Source: Sphingomonadales bacterium (lineage in GTDB: Bacteria; Bacteroidota; Bacteroidia; Chitinophagales; Chitinophagaceae). Taken from it: DNA of 64,000 nt. The DNA is taken from assembly GCA_016872195.1 (NCBI GenBank), contig VHAT01000008.1, positions 1-64,000 of the forward strand. Direction: 5' to 3'. Shown here one piece after another: positions 1 to 10,621 of this stretch. How positions within the stretch are numbered: the first letter of the stretch is position 1; the number at the start of each line of letters is the position of its first letter. The translations under genes were made by a program, and so were the position numbers. The notes under the pieces are model-generated. The model had not been told where the DNA came from and did not search any database. It saw only the letters and a program-made list of their open reading frames with translations.

Positions 1-404
1 AGGAATTTCAGCAAAAAAGAACGCATTTTGCGGTGGTGGTAGATGAGTTCGGGGGTACCAGTGGTATAGTAACCATGGAAGATATTTTAGAAGAAGTAAT
101 CGGTGATATCCGAGATGAATTTGACGAAGAGGAGAACAGTGGTCAGCAGATCGATGAGCATACCTTTATCTTCGACGCCAAGATCAGGCTACACGATCTT
201 TGCCGAAGACTGCAAGTACCGCTCGACACATTCGATCTGGTCAAAGGCGATAGTGATTCGCTCGCCGGAATGGTACTGGAGTTGGCGGGAGAAATGCCGG
301 TCGTTCAACAAGTGATCAGGGCTGGTGATTTTGAATTTACCGTCTTGCAAACGGCTCAGAACAGGATCGAAAAAGTGCAGGTCATCATCCGTCCGCATTC
401 TTAA
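1..404 (+). CDS. gldE: GldE-like CBS/CorC_HlyC domain protein, C-terminal part (truncated by window start)
   Basis: Frame open from window start (..[44 protein letters not shown]), typical CBS/CorC-HlyC sequence, directly followed by gldD. Confidence 0.8.
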   Translation, partial: EFQQKRTHFAVVVDEFGGTSGIVTMEDILEEVIGDIRDEFDEEENSGQQIDEHTFIFDAKIRLHDLCRRLQVPLDTFDLVKGDSDSLAGMVLELAGEMPVVQQVIRAGDFEFTVLQTAQNRIEKVQVIIRPHS

Positions 405-413
405 ATCTGGTAT

Positions 414-1022
414 ATGAAACAGTTTTGGAAAATAGTCTTTATAGCAGCGTTGTTTTTTTCTTTGCTGGCCTGTAACAGCGATTATACAGCGGGGAAAAAG
501 CGTGGCTATTACCGGATCTCTTTTCCAGAAAAGAAATACCAGGTATTTGATCAGCCCGGCTATCCGTACACGTTTGAATATCCCGCCTATGCTACGGTCA
601 GTAAGGACACTACCTTTTTTCAAGACCCTGTCGATGATTGGTGGGTCAACATCGATTTTCCCCAATTTGCCGGTCGTATCTATGTAAGCTATAAGCCGAT
701 CACTAGCCGGCCCGTTTTTGATTCGTTGGTCCAAGATGGATTTAAATTAGCGTACCGACAACACGTTAACATGGCCACTCAAATAGAGGATAGTGTTATG
801 CAAACCAATAACGGCGTAGAGGGTATCTATTTTTCGCTGGGGGGGAATACGGCCACCGCCAATCAGTTTTTTGTGACCGACTCTGTCCGCCATTTTTTGC
901 GAGGGGCCTTGTACTTTGATGCCACGCCCAATGCAGATTCCCTGGGTATTGTCAATGATTTTTTAAAAAAGGACCTGCTTCACCTTATCAACACGCTGCA
1001 GTGGCGTACCTCTACTCGATGA
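414..1022 (+). CDS. gldD: Gliding motility lipoprotein GldD
   Basis: Lipoprotein signal (LLAC), GYYRISFPEKKYQVFD motif, adjacency to gldE. Confidence 0.85.
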   Translation: MKQFWKIVFIAALFFSLLACNSDYTAGKKRGYYRISFPEKKYQVFDQPGYPYTFEYPAYATVSKDTTFFQDPVDDWWVNIDFPQFAGRIYVSYKPITSRPVFDSLVQDGFKLAYRQHVNMATQIEDSVMQTNNGVEGIYFSLGGNTATANQFFVTDSVRHFLRGALYFDATPNADSLGIVNDFLKKDLLHLINTLQWRTSTR

Positions 1023-1621
1023 TCGTACTCGATAACATACTCATTAGCGAAGACCTGGTCGATAAAAAATTTGTCTGCGACCTGACGCGTTGTAAAGGGG
1101 GCTGCTGTGAAGACGGCGCAGCGGGGGCTCCGTTGCAGGAAGATGAAAAGGCCATCATAGACAAATGGGCAGATACTGTTAAGCCCTATCTGTCCGCTAC
1201 GGCGTTGGAGACCTTGCAGCAAAAAGGGCATTATAGCTGGAACGATGAGTTCGGCTGGGGTACTCCTACCGTCGACTCCGATAATGAGATCTGCGCTTAT
1301 GGTATCAGACTGTCTGATGGGACCATCCAATGTGCTTTTGAAAAAGCGCATGCTGAAAATAAGATTCCCTGGAAAAAGCCCATCAGTTGCCATCTGTATC
1401 CGATAATCGCCAAGCCCGGAAAAAATGGTGATTACGAAAGAGTCAATTACGAACCTCGTCAAGTGCTTTGCGCAGGAGGTTGTGCGCTGGGAGAAAAGTT
1501 ACAGGTTCCGGTCTATCAGTTCTTAAAGGAGCCGATTGTTCGAAAATGGGGACTTGATTTTTGGGAAGCGCTCGACACGATCGCAAAAGGGGATTGGGAA
1601 GAGACCGACTTTGCCGAATAG
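1019..1621 (+). CDS. DUF3109 family Cys-rich protein
   Basis: CDLTRCKGGCCEDGAAGAPL motif; ATG at 1019 overlaps the gldD stop. Confidence 0.8.
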   Translation: MIVLDNILISEDLVDKKFVCDLTRCKGGCCEDGAAGAPLQEDEKAIIDKWADTVKPYLSATALETLQQKGHYSWNDEFGWGTPTVDSDNEICAYGIRLSDGTIQCAFEKAHAENKIPWKKPISCHLYPIIAKPGKNGDYERVNYEPRQVLCAGGCALGEKLQVPVYQFLKEPIVRKWGLDFWEALDTIAKGDWEETDFAE

Positions 1622-1637
1622 TGTATAATTTTAGCAA

Positions 1638-3017
1638 GTGAATCCGAGTCAGGAACAATTTTTAGCCAAGAGCGCCGTCAAGGCCAGCGATCGGGAGCAC
1701 CGGCGCAAGATCAATTTCAATATTGGCAAGTACAATGCCGTTGTGCCTAAGGGCAAGCAACAATTCATGGATTTAGAATTGGCTCGTGAGCGTGCCAAGA
1801 ATGCAAAGTGGAAAGCGATCGCTACGCTCGACAAACAATTGGAACTCTTTGAGGCTACCATTACGCGCCGCGGGGCCAAGGTAATCTGGGCCGAAGATGC
1901 ACAGCAGGCATTGGATGCGATCGGGCGTATCTGTCGCGAGAAGAAATGTAAGACGCTGGTCAAGAGCAAGAGCATGGTAACCGAAGAGATCCATCTTAAT
2001 GATTATATGCAAAGCATTGGAGTAAATAGTGTAGAGACCGATCTGGGCGAATACATTCAGCAGTTAGATGGGGAGGCTCCCTACCATATCGTTACTCCTG
2101 CTATGCACAAGAGTAAGGAAGACGTGGCTAAGCTCTTTGCAGAAAAACTGGGTACCGATCCCAAGGCTACACCCGAGCAGCTGACGCTCAAGGCACGCGA
2201 GATCTTGCGCGAAAAATATGTGCAGGCCGAGATCGGCGTTACCGGTGCCAATTTTATTGTGAGTGATGTAGGTGGTATTGCGGTAACCGAAAACGAAGGC
2301 AATGCAAGATTAAGCTGCGCTTGGCCCGCTACACATATTGTTATTGCCGGGATCGAAAAAGTGATCCCCTCTATCAACGACCTGGGTTTATTTTGGCCCT
2401 TGCTGGCCACTTTTGGAACCGGACAACAGGTTACCGTGTACAATTCGCTGCTTACGGGTCCTCGTCAACCTGGCGAAACGGATGGACCCACCGATATGTA
2501 CGTGATCTTGCTGGATAATGGACGCACTACCATTCTGGCCGACGAACGGCAACGAGAGAGTTTGTATTGTATTCGGTGTGGCGCCTGTTTGAACGCTTGT
2601 CCTATCTATAAAAATATTGGCGGTCATGCTTATGGGGTTACCTATAGTGGGCCTATCGGCTCGGTCATTACCCCGCATCTGCAGGGTATGGACGAGTATA
2701 AGCATTTGAGCTTTGCCTCTTCATTGTGTGGCAACTGTACCGAAGTCTGTGCGGTCAAGATCAATTTACATGAGCTCCTGCTCGAGAATCGATACGAATC
2801 GGTGCGCGCCGGCAAGGCAGAATTACTCGAGAAGATCGCTTGGCGCGCCTGGAAGCAAGCCATGCTGTTTCGTCCCGCGTTGAACTTGGCAACGAGTAAA
2901 ATGAAAAATTGGTTTGTCAATAAAGTGGTAACGGGATGGACCGCACAGCGTGGCGACTTACAATTTCCAGCGAAAACGTTCAATCAGCGTTGGAAAGAAA
3001 AATTCGGTGATCGTTAG
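1638..3017 (+). CDS. lutB: LutB-like lactate utilization iron-sulfur protein (GTG start)
   Basis: CIRCGACLNACPIYKNIGGHAYG and CGNCTEVCAVKINLHELL ferredoxin motifs. Confidence 0.85.
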   Translation: MNPSQEQFLAKSAVKASDREHRRKINFNIGKYNAVVPKGKQQFMDLELARERAKNAKWKAIATLDKQLELFEATITRRGAKVIWAEDAQQALDAIGRICREKKCKTLVKSKSMVTEEIHLNDYMQSIGVNSVETDLGEYIQQLDGEAPYHIVTPAMHKSKEDVAKLFAEKLGTDPKATPEQLTLKAREILREKYVQAEIGVTGANFIVSDVGGIAVTENEGNARLSCAWPATHIVIAGIEKVIPSINDLGLFWPLLATFGTGQQVTVYNSLLTGPRQPGETDGPTDMYVILLDNGRTTILADERQRESLYCIRCGACLNACPIYKNIGGHAYGVTYSGPIGSVITPHLQGMDEYKHLSFASSLCGNCTEVCAVKINLHELLLENRYESVRAGKAELLEKIAWRAWKQAMLFRPALNLATSKMKNWFVNKVVTGWTAQRGDLQFPAKTFNQRWKEKFGDR

Positions 3018-3042
3018 TTCACTTACTTCGTTGTCCTGATCC

Positions 3043-3978
3043 TCATATTCCCTCTGTCTCAGGTTGCTCCACCGATGCACCGGATGTAAAGGCTTTATTG
3101 ACCAACCACACTCCTAACAGTGTAACGAGGCCACCGCCCAAAATATAGGGGGTGATCTTATCATCAAAAAGAAGGGATCCACATAGCAGGGCCACTACCG
3201 GATTTACATAGGCGTAGATAGAAGCTTGTTCGGTCGGAAGGTGTTGTAAGGCGTACAAGTAAGCGATAAAGGAAAGTACCGATCCAAAAAAGACAAGATA
3301 TCCGATCACCATCCAAGCGCGAAGCGGAATCGATGACAGGGGTACGGCCCATCCGGTAGCTTGTGTAAAGCTCGTCAGCACAATTCCTGATATAAGCATT
3401 TGAATCCCTAAACTAAAGTAAGGATTGAAATGCGTGGCTTGTTTTTTGGTGTATAAGGTAGCAAAGGCCCAGGTCCAGGTGGCGATCAGCGAAAGGGTAA
3501 TACCGAATCGAAAATCGGGATCTAAAAAATCGCCAAGATGATCATAAAATATAATGCAGACGCCTCCGAAGCCCAGCAAGAGCCCGGTAATAGCTTTACC
3601 GGGCATTTTTTCTTTTTGGGTAAAGAATCCGATAATAACTAACCAGAGTGGAAAGATGGCCCCCATAATGGAGCCCAACCCAGCCGAAATATATTTTACG
3701 CCCCAGGTGCTGAGCCCGTTACTCAAGACAAAATTCAAAACGCAAAGTAATAGGATCGGTCTCCATTCCTTGCCCCTTGGTAATGCAGCTCGCTGGTAGA
3801 GGAAAAAAAATACATAGAGGATACCCGCCGCCAGTTGACGCATTCCAGCCAATTGAAGGGCCGGAATATGACGAGTACCTTCTTTGGAGGCTACCCAGGT
3901 GGTACCCCACAAGAAGCAAACGGCCGCCAAGGCCAAGAACGCTTTGGGCCGGGTGTTTTGTTGGGTAGAGATAGACAA
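3043..3978 (-). CDS. EamA/DMT family transporter
   Basis: About ten hydrophobic segments; FLWGTTWVASKEG and the EamA repeat pattern. Confidence 0.85.
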   Translation of the reverse strand: MSISTQQNTRPKAFLALAAVCFLWGTTWVASKEGTRHIPALQLAGMRQLAAGILYVFFFLYQRAALPRGKEWRPILLLCVLNFVLSNGLSTWGVKYISAGLGSIMGAIFPLWLVIIGFFTQKEKMPGKAITGLLLGFGGVCIIFYDHLGDFLDPDFRFGITLSLIATWTWAFATLYTKKQATHFNPYFSLGIQMLISGIVLTSFTQATGWAVPLSSIPLRAWMVIGYLVFFGSVLSFIAYLYALQHLPTEQASIYAYVNPVVALLCGSLLFDDKITPYILGGGLVTLLGVWLVNKAFTSGASVEQPETEGI

Positions 3979-3989
3979 GAAGCGAAAGA

Positions 3990-5501
3990 TTAATGCTTGA
4001 AGTGTCGTTGCCCTGTCATCACGAGTATCAGTTGGTGCTCTTTACAGTAATCGATGGAGTCTTGATCGCGAATGGATCCACCAGGCTGAATAAAGGCCGT
4101 AATACCGGCCTGGTGTCCCAATTGCACACAATCACCGAAGGGAAAGAAGGCATCACTGGCCATTACCGCGCCCTGTAGGTCTGCGGTAAATTGTCTGGCT
4201 TTATCAAGCGCTTGCCGAAGGGAATCGATACGGCTGGTTTGTCCACAACCCTTTCCGATGAGTTGTTTATTTTTCACCAAGGCAATCGCATTCGATTTTA
4301 GATGCTTGGCGATCAGGTTGGCAAATAACAGGTCGTCCTTTATCGATTCGTTACAGAGGGGGCCAGCCACCTGCTTCCATTCGTTTATATTTCCGTTGTC
4401 GCTGTCTTGCGCTAATACTCCATTGAGTACAGAGCGAAACTGTCGGGTCACGGCCGGTTGCGGGTGCAGTTGTAGTAGTATTCGATTCTTTTTTGTTTGC
4501 AATAGGGTAAGCGCTTCTTTCTCGAAGGCGGGGGCCATCAGTACTTCAAAGAATATATCTTGAATAGAGGCCGCTGTTTCTTTATCGATAGGACGATTAC
4601 AAATGAGTACCCCTCCAAAGGCGCTTTCCGGATCGCCGGCCAGTGCCGCTTGCCAGGAATCAAAAACAGTTGACCGCTTCGCTACACCACAAACGTTATT
4701 ATGTTTGATGATAGCAAAGCTAGTGGCATCGAATTCTCTGATAAGTTGCAGCGCCGCTTCCACATCCAGTAAATTATTATAAGAGAGCTCCTTGCCATGC
4801 AATTGGGTAAAGAGTTCTTCGGTACGGCCGTAAAATAAAGCGGACTGGTGGGGGTTCTCTCCATAGCGAAGTGAACGCGAGGTGCCTATAGCGGCTACAA
4901 AACCGGTAGCACCCAATGGGTCGAAATACTGAGCGATATCGGCATCGTATTGGGCTACGATGGCAAAGGCCTGGGCCGCTAATTGTTTACGTTGGGCAAG
5001 ACTAATTATCCCTTTTTGTTCTTGTAATAGTTGTACCAGGTAGGTATATTCTTTTTTTGCAGCTACTACCGCAACGTCATTGAAGTTTTTAGCAGCGGCT
5101 CTGATCATGGAAGGACCGCCAATATCAATTTTTTCTATGATGGCCTTTTCTTCATTGGTGGATTTGACTGTCTCTTCGAATGGATACAGGTCTACGATCA
5201 CCAGATCGATAGCTGGAATATGATGATCCTGCATTTCTTGCAGATGTGTTGCCTCATCTCGTTTACCAAGAATACCTCCAAAGACAGAAGGGTGCAAGGT
5301 TTTGACCCGCCCACCTAAGATGGAGGGATAGCCCGTTAGTTTTTCAACCGGAATAACGGGAACGCCTAGTTCCGAGATAAAGGCTTGTGTGCCCCCGGTA
5401 GAGTAGATCGTGATCCCTAAGGCATGTAGTTGATGAATGATGGGTTCCAGACCATCTTTATAAAAGACGGAAATGAGGGCGGAGCGAATTTGTTTATCCA
5501 T
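3990..5501 (-). CDS. purH: Bifunctional AICAR formyltransferase/IMP cyclohydrolase
   Basis: STGGTQAFISELGVPV, TLHPSVFGGIL, RYGENPHQSALFY motifs. Confidence 0.97.
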   Translation of the reverse strand: MDKQIRSALISVFYKDGLEPIIHQLHALGITIYSTGGTQAFISELGVPVIPVEKLTGYPSILGGRVKTLHPSVFGGILGKRDEATHLQEMQDHHIPAIDLVIVDLYPFEETVKSTNEEKAIIEKIDIGGPSMIRAAAKNFNDVAVVAAKKEYTYLVQLLQEQKGIISLAQRKQLAAQAFAIVAQYDADIAQYFDPLGATGFVAAIGTSRSLRYGENPHQSALFYGRTEELFTQLHGKELSYNNLLDVEAALQLIREFDATSFAIIKHNNVCGVAKRSTVFDSWQAALAGDPESAFGGVLICNRPIDKETAASIQDIFFEVLMAPAFEKEALTLLQTKKNRILLQLHPQPAVTRQFRSVLNGVLAQDSDNGNINEWKQVAGPLCNESIKDDLLFANLIAKHLKSNAIALVKNKQLIGKGCGQTSRIDSLRQALDKARQFTADLQGAVMASDAFFPFGDCVQLGHQAGITAFIQPGGSIRDQDSIDYCKEHQLILVMTGQRHFKH

Positions 5502-5539
5502 TGCAAAAAGCAGGGCTGTTAAGGAGAGGCGAAGGTACT

Positions 5540-7630
5540 CTATCGAAGGGAGCTTACAAAGGCGCCGGCCCGTCTTGTATCATGTATGCTGATCTGCAAA
5601 CTGTCGAGTAAAGAAAGCCAGCGCTGGCGAGTTCTTTCGCCGGCCGAACCGTCTAGTACAGCTTTTCGGATCTTTCTATTCAGTACCCAACTTTCACCTT
5701 GGTAGGGGGCCCGGTGGCCGATGATCAATAGATCGATCGGTATCGAGTCGGGTGCAGGGGGTATCCTCTCTTTATCGGCTACCCAAATTTTTTGGTCATC
5801 ATATACGATTTGTGGGCTATACGATAAGGAGTTTGTTTTTTGAATCCCGGCTGCTTGTCTGGACGACCGAATGATATAGGCAGCACTCATGGGATCTTTA
5901 TTTTGTTTGCAATCTACAAGACCGGTGCAACGGGTCCCCTCAATCAGATCGATGGCCGTGAAGCCGGGTATCTGGTATACGATCAACCATTTTTGTCTGG
6001 ACTGTTCGTATCGATGTGCAATTTGTGATCCCAGCAGCAAAAGGACTGTCAGCAGGGTAAGAAATCTTCCGGTAGAACTCTTATTGACGAGCCAATGTGT
6101 TCCTGCAAGGAAAAATCCAAACAGAAGGATCGTCTCGGGCAAGCTCCACTGTAAGTCGGTAAATAAAAGTCCCGGAATGCTCTCTACCCAACTCACATAC
6201 TCATTGAGTAACATGATCAAAAAGGCAATGCCTTTTCCGATCCATCCTGCCAGGAGCGGAAAGGGGCTACAGACCAGTAGTAAGAGTAGTGATGCTAAAA
6301 TGATGCTGGACAAGGGAACGGCGATCAGATTACTCAATAAAAAGGCACCTGGAAATTGATGAAAATAATAAAGTGAGATCGGGGTAGTAAAAACTTGTGC
6401 GGCAATACTAACGGCGATCAGTTGTCCGGGAGCATGCCACCAGATCTTGGTAAAACTAAGTTGGCGAGACAGATTTTTTCCAATTAATAGGATCCCTGCT
6501 ATTGCGGCAAAGGAGAGTTGAAAACCCAGGTCCCAGAGCCAAAAAGGGTCGTAGCATAATAATAAGAATGCCGATACCATTAGCGTATTGAGTGAATTAC
6601 CCTTTCGTTGTATAAGCTCTCCCAATACGACCGAACTAAAAAGTAGGGTTGCTCTAAGTAGAGAAGGCGTACCGCCGGCTAATAAGCTGAATAGCCAAAG
6701 ACTCCCCAGCACCAGTAGTTGTATCAACGGTTGGATCCATCTCTTTTTAGTAAAGGGGCGTAAGCACCAGCTAAGTATTCCGCCGATCAGTGCCAGGTGC
6801 ATGCCGGATATGGCAATAATATGAACGACACCCGTATTACTATACGAACGATTGAGCGCCGGATCGAGGTCTTGCCGGTAGCCGATCAGCAAGGCCTCGG
6901 CCAGGCCGGCGGCTTCCGGGTCGGGGATGGTGCTTTGTAGTAGGGCGCATATTTTTTTTCGAAGTTCAATTAGTTTTTTTTTCCAATAGTACGGTTGCTG
7001 CAGAGCCGCTAGCTGGTACTCCTCTGTTCTAAGAAAAAGCTGGTGAGTGATTCCCTTTCTCATTTGATATTCTTTCCAGTTTCGCTCTCCCGGGTTCTTT
7101 GGAGGCTCTATAAGGGCAGGTAGTCGAGTGGCCCAAATTGTATCGCCCCATGTCGGCATGCTGCCTTGGCTATCTTTTAGCAGGTATAATTTGACTTTTC
7201 CTTTTACATGCTGCTCGCTATTCTTTTCATATCGTTTTCGCACCTCGGCCACCACTCCATAGGTTTTTGGTTTTTCAGTGGGCTCCTCACAGACAATGTA
7301 TTCCCAGACTGCGCTGCTATCAGCGGTTGCCACTGCTCCCAGCCAATGCGGGTCTTTTCGAATGTCTTGTTTTATGCAGAGCCCACTGCCTGCTGAAAAA
7401 AAGAGTAGACCGCTACCCAATAAGGTGAATGGCGTAGATCGTATCCGAAGTGTATCGGGCCAAAAAGAGATGCTGACCAATAGCAGCGCTCCGACTATAG
7501 AAGTACTGAGCAGAACCCATTGGGGTTGGGGCCTATACCACTGGCAGCAGATTCCGGCGGCAAGAGCCAATACAGGAGAAAGCATGGGCACGCGGTACCA
7601 ATAGTAAAGAAGGGTAGTATGCACAGACAA
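5540..7630 (-). CDS. comEC: ComEC/Rec2 family DNA internalization protein
   Basis: NTGVVHIIAISGMHLALIGG competence motif, multiple TM segments. Confidence 0.9.
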   Translation of the reverse strand: MSVHTTLLYYWYRVPMLSPVLALAAGICCQWYRPQPQWVLLSTSIVGALLLVSISFWPDTLRIRSTPFTLLGSGLLFFSAGSGLCIKQDIRKDPHWLGAVATADSSAVWEYIVCEEPTEKPKTYGVVAEVRKRYEKNSEQHVKGKVKLYLLKDSQGSMPTWGDTIWATRLPALIEPPKNPGERNWKEYQMRKGITHQLFLRTEEYQLAALQQPYYWKKKLIELRKKICALLQSTIPDPEAAGLAEALLIGYRQDLDPALNRSYSNTGVVHIIAISGMHLALIGGILSWCLRPFTKKRWIQPLIQLLVLGSLWLFSLLAGGTPSLLRATLLFSSVVLGELIQRKGNSLNTLMVSAFLLLCYDPFWLWDLGFQLSFAAIAGILLIGKNLSRQLSFTKIWWHAPGQLIAVSIAAQVFTTPISLYYFHQFPGAFLLSNLIAVPLSSIILASLLLLLVCSPFPLLAGWIGKGIAFLIMLLNEYVSWVESIPGLLFTDLQWSLPETILLFGFFLAGTHWLVNKSSTGRFLTLLTVLLLLGSQIAHRYEQSRQKWLIVYQIPGFTAIDLIEGTRCTGLVDCKQNKDPMSAAYIIRSSRQAAGIQKTNSLSYSPQIVYDDQKIWVADKERIPPAPDSIPIDLLIIGHRAPYQGESWVLNRKIRKAVLDGSAGERTRQRWLSLLDSLQISIHDTRRAGAFVSSLR

Positions 7631-7676
7631 AAAAATAATGTCGGTGCCATCAGGATGCCAGTGATAAAACTCGGGC

Positions 7677-10502
7677 CTACTTGCTTAAATACATACTTCG
7701 GTCTTTGTAAAGCTGACGGAAGTAAGGGTCGCGCAGATCGTCGATAAACCGAATGGCTTCTCCGGTCGATTTCATTTCGGGTCCTAACTCTTTATTGACG
7801 CCTGGAAATTTATTGAAGCTAAAGACGGGTTCTTTGATGGCAAAGCCCTTTAGATTTTTTTTCATGGTAAAGTCACGCAGTGTATGAGTGCCCAGCATCA
7901 CCTTGGTGGCGATATTCAAATAAGGGATCTGGTACGCCTTTGCGATAAAGGGTGTCGTACGCGATGCGCGAGGATTGGCTTCTATCACAAAGACCTTACC
8001 GTCTTTGATCGCGAATTGGATATTGATAAGTCCGCGGATCTCAAGGGCACGGGCGATCTTTTCGGCATACTCCTCCATTTTTTGTACGATCAGTGGCGAC
8101 AAATTAAAGGCGGGCAATACCGCATTGCTGTCTCCTGAGTGGATGCCGGCCGGTTCAATATGTTCCATCACACCCATTACATGAAACGATTCTCCATCAA
8201 AGATGGCGTCGATCTCGGCCTCTTGGCAGCGATCTAAAAAGTGATCGATCAAAATTTTATTACCGGGAATATGCTTTAGCAAACTCACCACGGCTCTTTC
8301 TACTTCTTCGTCATTGATAACGATACGCATGCGTTGTCCCCCCAACACATAAGAAGGTCGCACCAGTACCGGATAGCCTACTTTATTAGCCACTTCAACT
8401 GCATCGTCTACCGACCAAGCGGTTCCATACTCCGGGTAGGGTATAGCCAATTCTTTCAGCATATCACTGAAACGGCCTCTGTCTTCGGCAATGTCCAAAC
8501 TGTCGAAAGAAGTGCCTATGATCTTAATTCCTTTTTTATGAAGCCGCTCCGCTAGCTTAAGGGCGGTTTGCCCACCTAATTGTACAATGACCCCCTCGGG
8601 TTTTTCGTGTTCTACGATCTCCCAGAGGTGTTCCCAATACACAGGCTCAAAGTAAAGTTTATCGGCCATATCGAAATCAGTAGAGACCGTTTCGGGATTG
8701 CAATTGACCATGATCGCTTCGAAGCCGGCTTCCTTAATGGCCAGCAGTCCGTGCACACAGCAATAGTCGAATTCGATGCCTTGCCCGATGCGATTGGGGC
8801 CTGAACCGAGTACTATTATCTTTTTCTTATTGCTGACGATACTCTCGTTATGATGCCCTCTTTCGAAGGTCGAATAGAAATAAGGCGTTTTAGCTTCGAA
8901 CTCGGCGGCACAGGTATCTACCATTTTATAGACCCGGGTTAGACCCAGCTTTTTTCTTTTTTCATAGATCGCATCCTCATCGCCATTACGAAGGATACGA
9001 GCGATCTGCTCATCGCTAAAGCCATGAATTTTTGCTTTTTCCAGTAAGGCCTCGGGTACGTCCTCCAGACTGTAAGCGGCTAACTCTTTTTCGATGTTTA
9101 CGATCTTTTGGATCTCATAGAGAAACCAGCGATCTATCCCATTGGTGGCTTTCGATATGGACCCTACCGAGATACCGGCTTGCAAGGCATCTTTGATACG
9201 AAACAGCCGATCCCATTTTGGCGTCTTGATATATTCAAGCAACTCTTCGGCCCGCATTAGACTCTTTCCATAATAGCCAAGTCCTACCGCATTATTTTCT
9301 AAACTCTGGCAGGCTTTTTGGATCGCTTCGGTAAAACTTCTTCCGATGCCCATTACCTCGCCCACACTTTTCATTTGTAGCCCCAAGGTATCGTTGGCCC
9401 CCTTGAACTTATCGAAGTTCCAACGTGGGATCTTGACGATCACATAGTCGAGAGCCGGCTCAAAATAGGCCGAGGTGGTTTTGGTAATTTGATTTTGTAA
9501 TTCGTCGAGATGATATCCGATAGCGAGCTTAGCAGCGATCTTGGCGATCGGATAGCCGGTAGCTTTACTTGCCAGGGCAGAAGAGCGACTCACTCTGGGG
9601 TTGATCTCAATAGCAATGATCTCTTCGGTCTCGGGGTCAAGGGCAAATTGCACATTACATCCTCCGGAAAAATTACCCAGGTCGCGCATCATACGTATCG
9701 CTGTATTGCGCATCAATTGCATGGCCGTATCACTGAGTGTCATTGCCGGGGCTACTGTTATGGAATCACCCGTATGCACGCCCATGGGATCAAAGTTCTC
9801 GACGGTACAAATGATACAGACATTATTGGCCGCATCTCGCAGTAGTTCCAATTCAAATTCCTTCCAGCCTAATACGGCCTTTTCGACCAGTACCTCATGA
9901 ATGGGGGAGGCTTGTAATCCTCTGTTGAGAGCCTCATCGAGATCTTCTTTATCGTGCACAAATCCGCCACCGGTTCCGCCCAATGTAAAAGAGGGTCGGA
10001 TCACCAGCGGAAAACCGATCTCTTGTGCAAATTCTTTTCCTTCCAAAAAGGAGTTGGCGGTTTTGGCCGTGGCAACTTTTACGCCTAGTTCTATCATCCA
10101 TTGTCTGAACTTTTCCCGGTCCTCGGCTTTATCGATGGCTTTGATATCGACCCCGATCAATCGAACATTATATTGTTTCCACAGGCCCAGTTCTTCTGCC
10201 TCTTTGGCCAGGTTCAGGGCCGTTTGTCCTCCCATGGTAGGCAACACGGCATCGATCTGGTTTTCTTTTAAGATCTTTTCTATGCTCTCAACGGTCAAGG
10301 GTAACAAATACACTTTGTCGGCCATCATGGGGTCGGTCATGATCGTGGCAGGGTTGCTATTGATCAATACCACTTTTATTCCCTCTTCGCGTAAACTACG
10401 GGCCGCTTGGGTACCGGAATAATCGAACTCGCAAGCCTGTCCAATAATGATGGGGCCCGATCCAATGATCAGTACCGAGCGGATAGAGGTGTCTTTAGGC
10501 AT
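7677..10502 (-). CDS. carB: Carbamoyl-phosphate synthase large subunit
   Basis: [20 protein letters not shown], duplicated ATP-grasp architecture, [20 protein letters not shown]. Confidence 0.97.
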   Translation of the reverse strand: MPKDTSIRSVLIIGSGPIIIGQACEFDYSGTQAARSLREEGIKVVLINSNPATIMTDPMMADKVYLLPLTVESIEKILKENQIDAVLPTMGGQTALNLAKEAEELGLWKQYNVRLIGVDIKAIDKAEDREKFRQWMIELGVKVATAKTANSFLEGKEFAQEIGFPLVIRPSFTLGGTGGGFVHDKEDLDEALNRGLQASPIHEVLVEKAVLGWKEFELELLRDAANNVCIICTVENFDPMGVHTGDSITVAPAMTLSDTAMQLMRNTAIRMMRDLGNFSGGCNVQFALDPETEEIIAIEINPRVSRSSALASKATGYPIAKIAAKLAIGYHLDELQNQITKTTSAYFEPALDYVIVKIPRWNFDKFKGANDTLGLQMKSVGEVMGIGRSFTEAIQKACQSLENNAVGLGYYGKSLMRAEELLEYIKTPKWDRLFRIKDALQAGISVGSISKATNGIDRWFLYEIQKIVNIEKELAAYSLEDVPEALLEKAKIHGFSDEQIARILRNGDEDAIYEKRKKLGLTRVYKMVDTCAAEFEAKTPYFYSTFERGHHNESIVSNKKKIIVLGSGPNRIGQGIEFDYCCVHGLLAIKEAGFEAIMVNCNPETVSTDFDMADKLYFEPVYWEHLWEIVEHEKPEGVIVQLGGQTALKLAERLHKKGIKIIGTSFDSLDIAEDRGRFSDMLKELAIPYPEYGTAWSVDDAVEVANKVGYPVLVRPSYVLGGQRMRIVINDEEVERAVVSLLKHIPGNKILIDHFLDRCQEAEIDAIFDGESFHVMGVMEHIEPAGIHSGDSNAVLPAFNLSPLIVQKMEEYAEKIARALEIRGLINIQFAIKDGKVFVIEANPRASRTTPFIAKAYQIPYLNIATKVMLGTHTLRDFTMKKNLKGFAIKEPVFSFNKFPGVNKELGPEMKSTGEAIRFIDDLRDPYFRQLYKDRSMYLSK

Positions 10503-10545
10503 TTTCTATTTTTTCGAGCGGGGCATTAAAAAAAAACAAATTGTG

Positions 10546-10553
10546 CAAAGCTA
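10546..10553 (-). promoter_or_regulatory. Putative Bacteroidota -7 element (TAGCTTTG) for carB
   Basis: Reverse complement of caaagcta matches TAnnTTTG upstream of the carB ATG. Confidence 0.45.
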
Positions 10554-10610
10554 AGGGAATGTAGCTGTTTTTCATACCCAAATACAGGTATTTTCTTTCA
10601 AGAACCCTGC

Positions 10611-10618
10611 TATTTTTG
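10611..10618 (+). promoter_or_regulatory. Putative -7 element (TATTTTTG) ending 3 nt before an ATG
   Basis: Exact TAnnTTTG match directly before ATG at 10622. Confidence 0.5.
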
Positions 10619-10621
10619 CGC

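Noticed and set aside
189-734. 181-aa minus-strand ORF over gldE/gldD
   Set aside because: Antisense to two recognised genes; no motif.
9901-10422. 173-aa + strand ORF inside carB
   Set aside because: Antisense to a highly conserved gene, Ser/Pro-rich composition typical of shadow ORFs, no recognisable motif.
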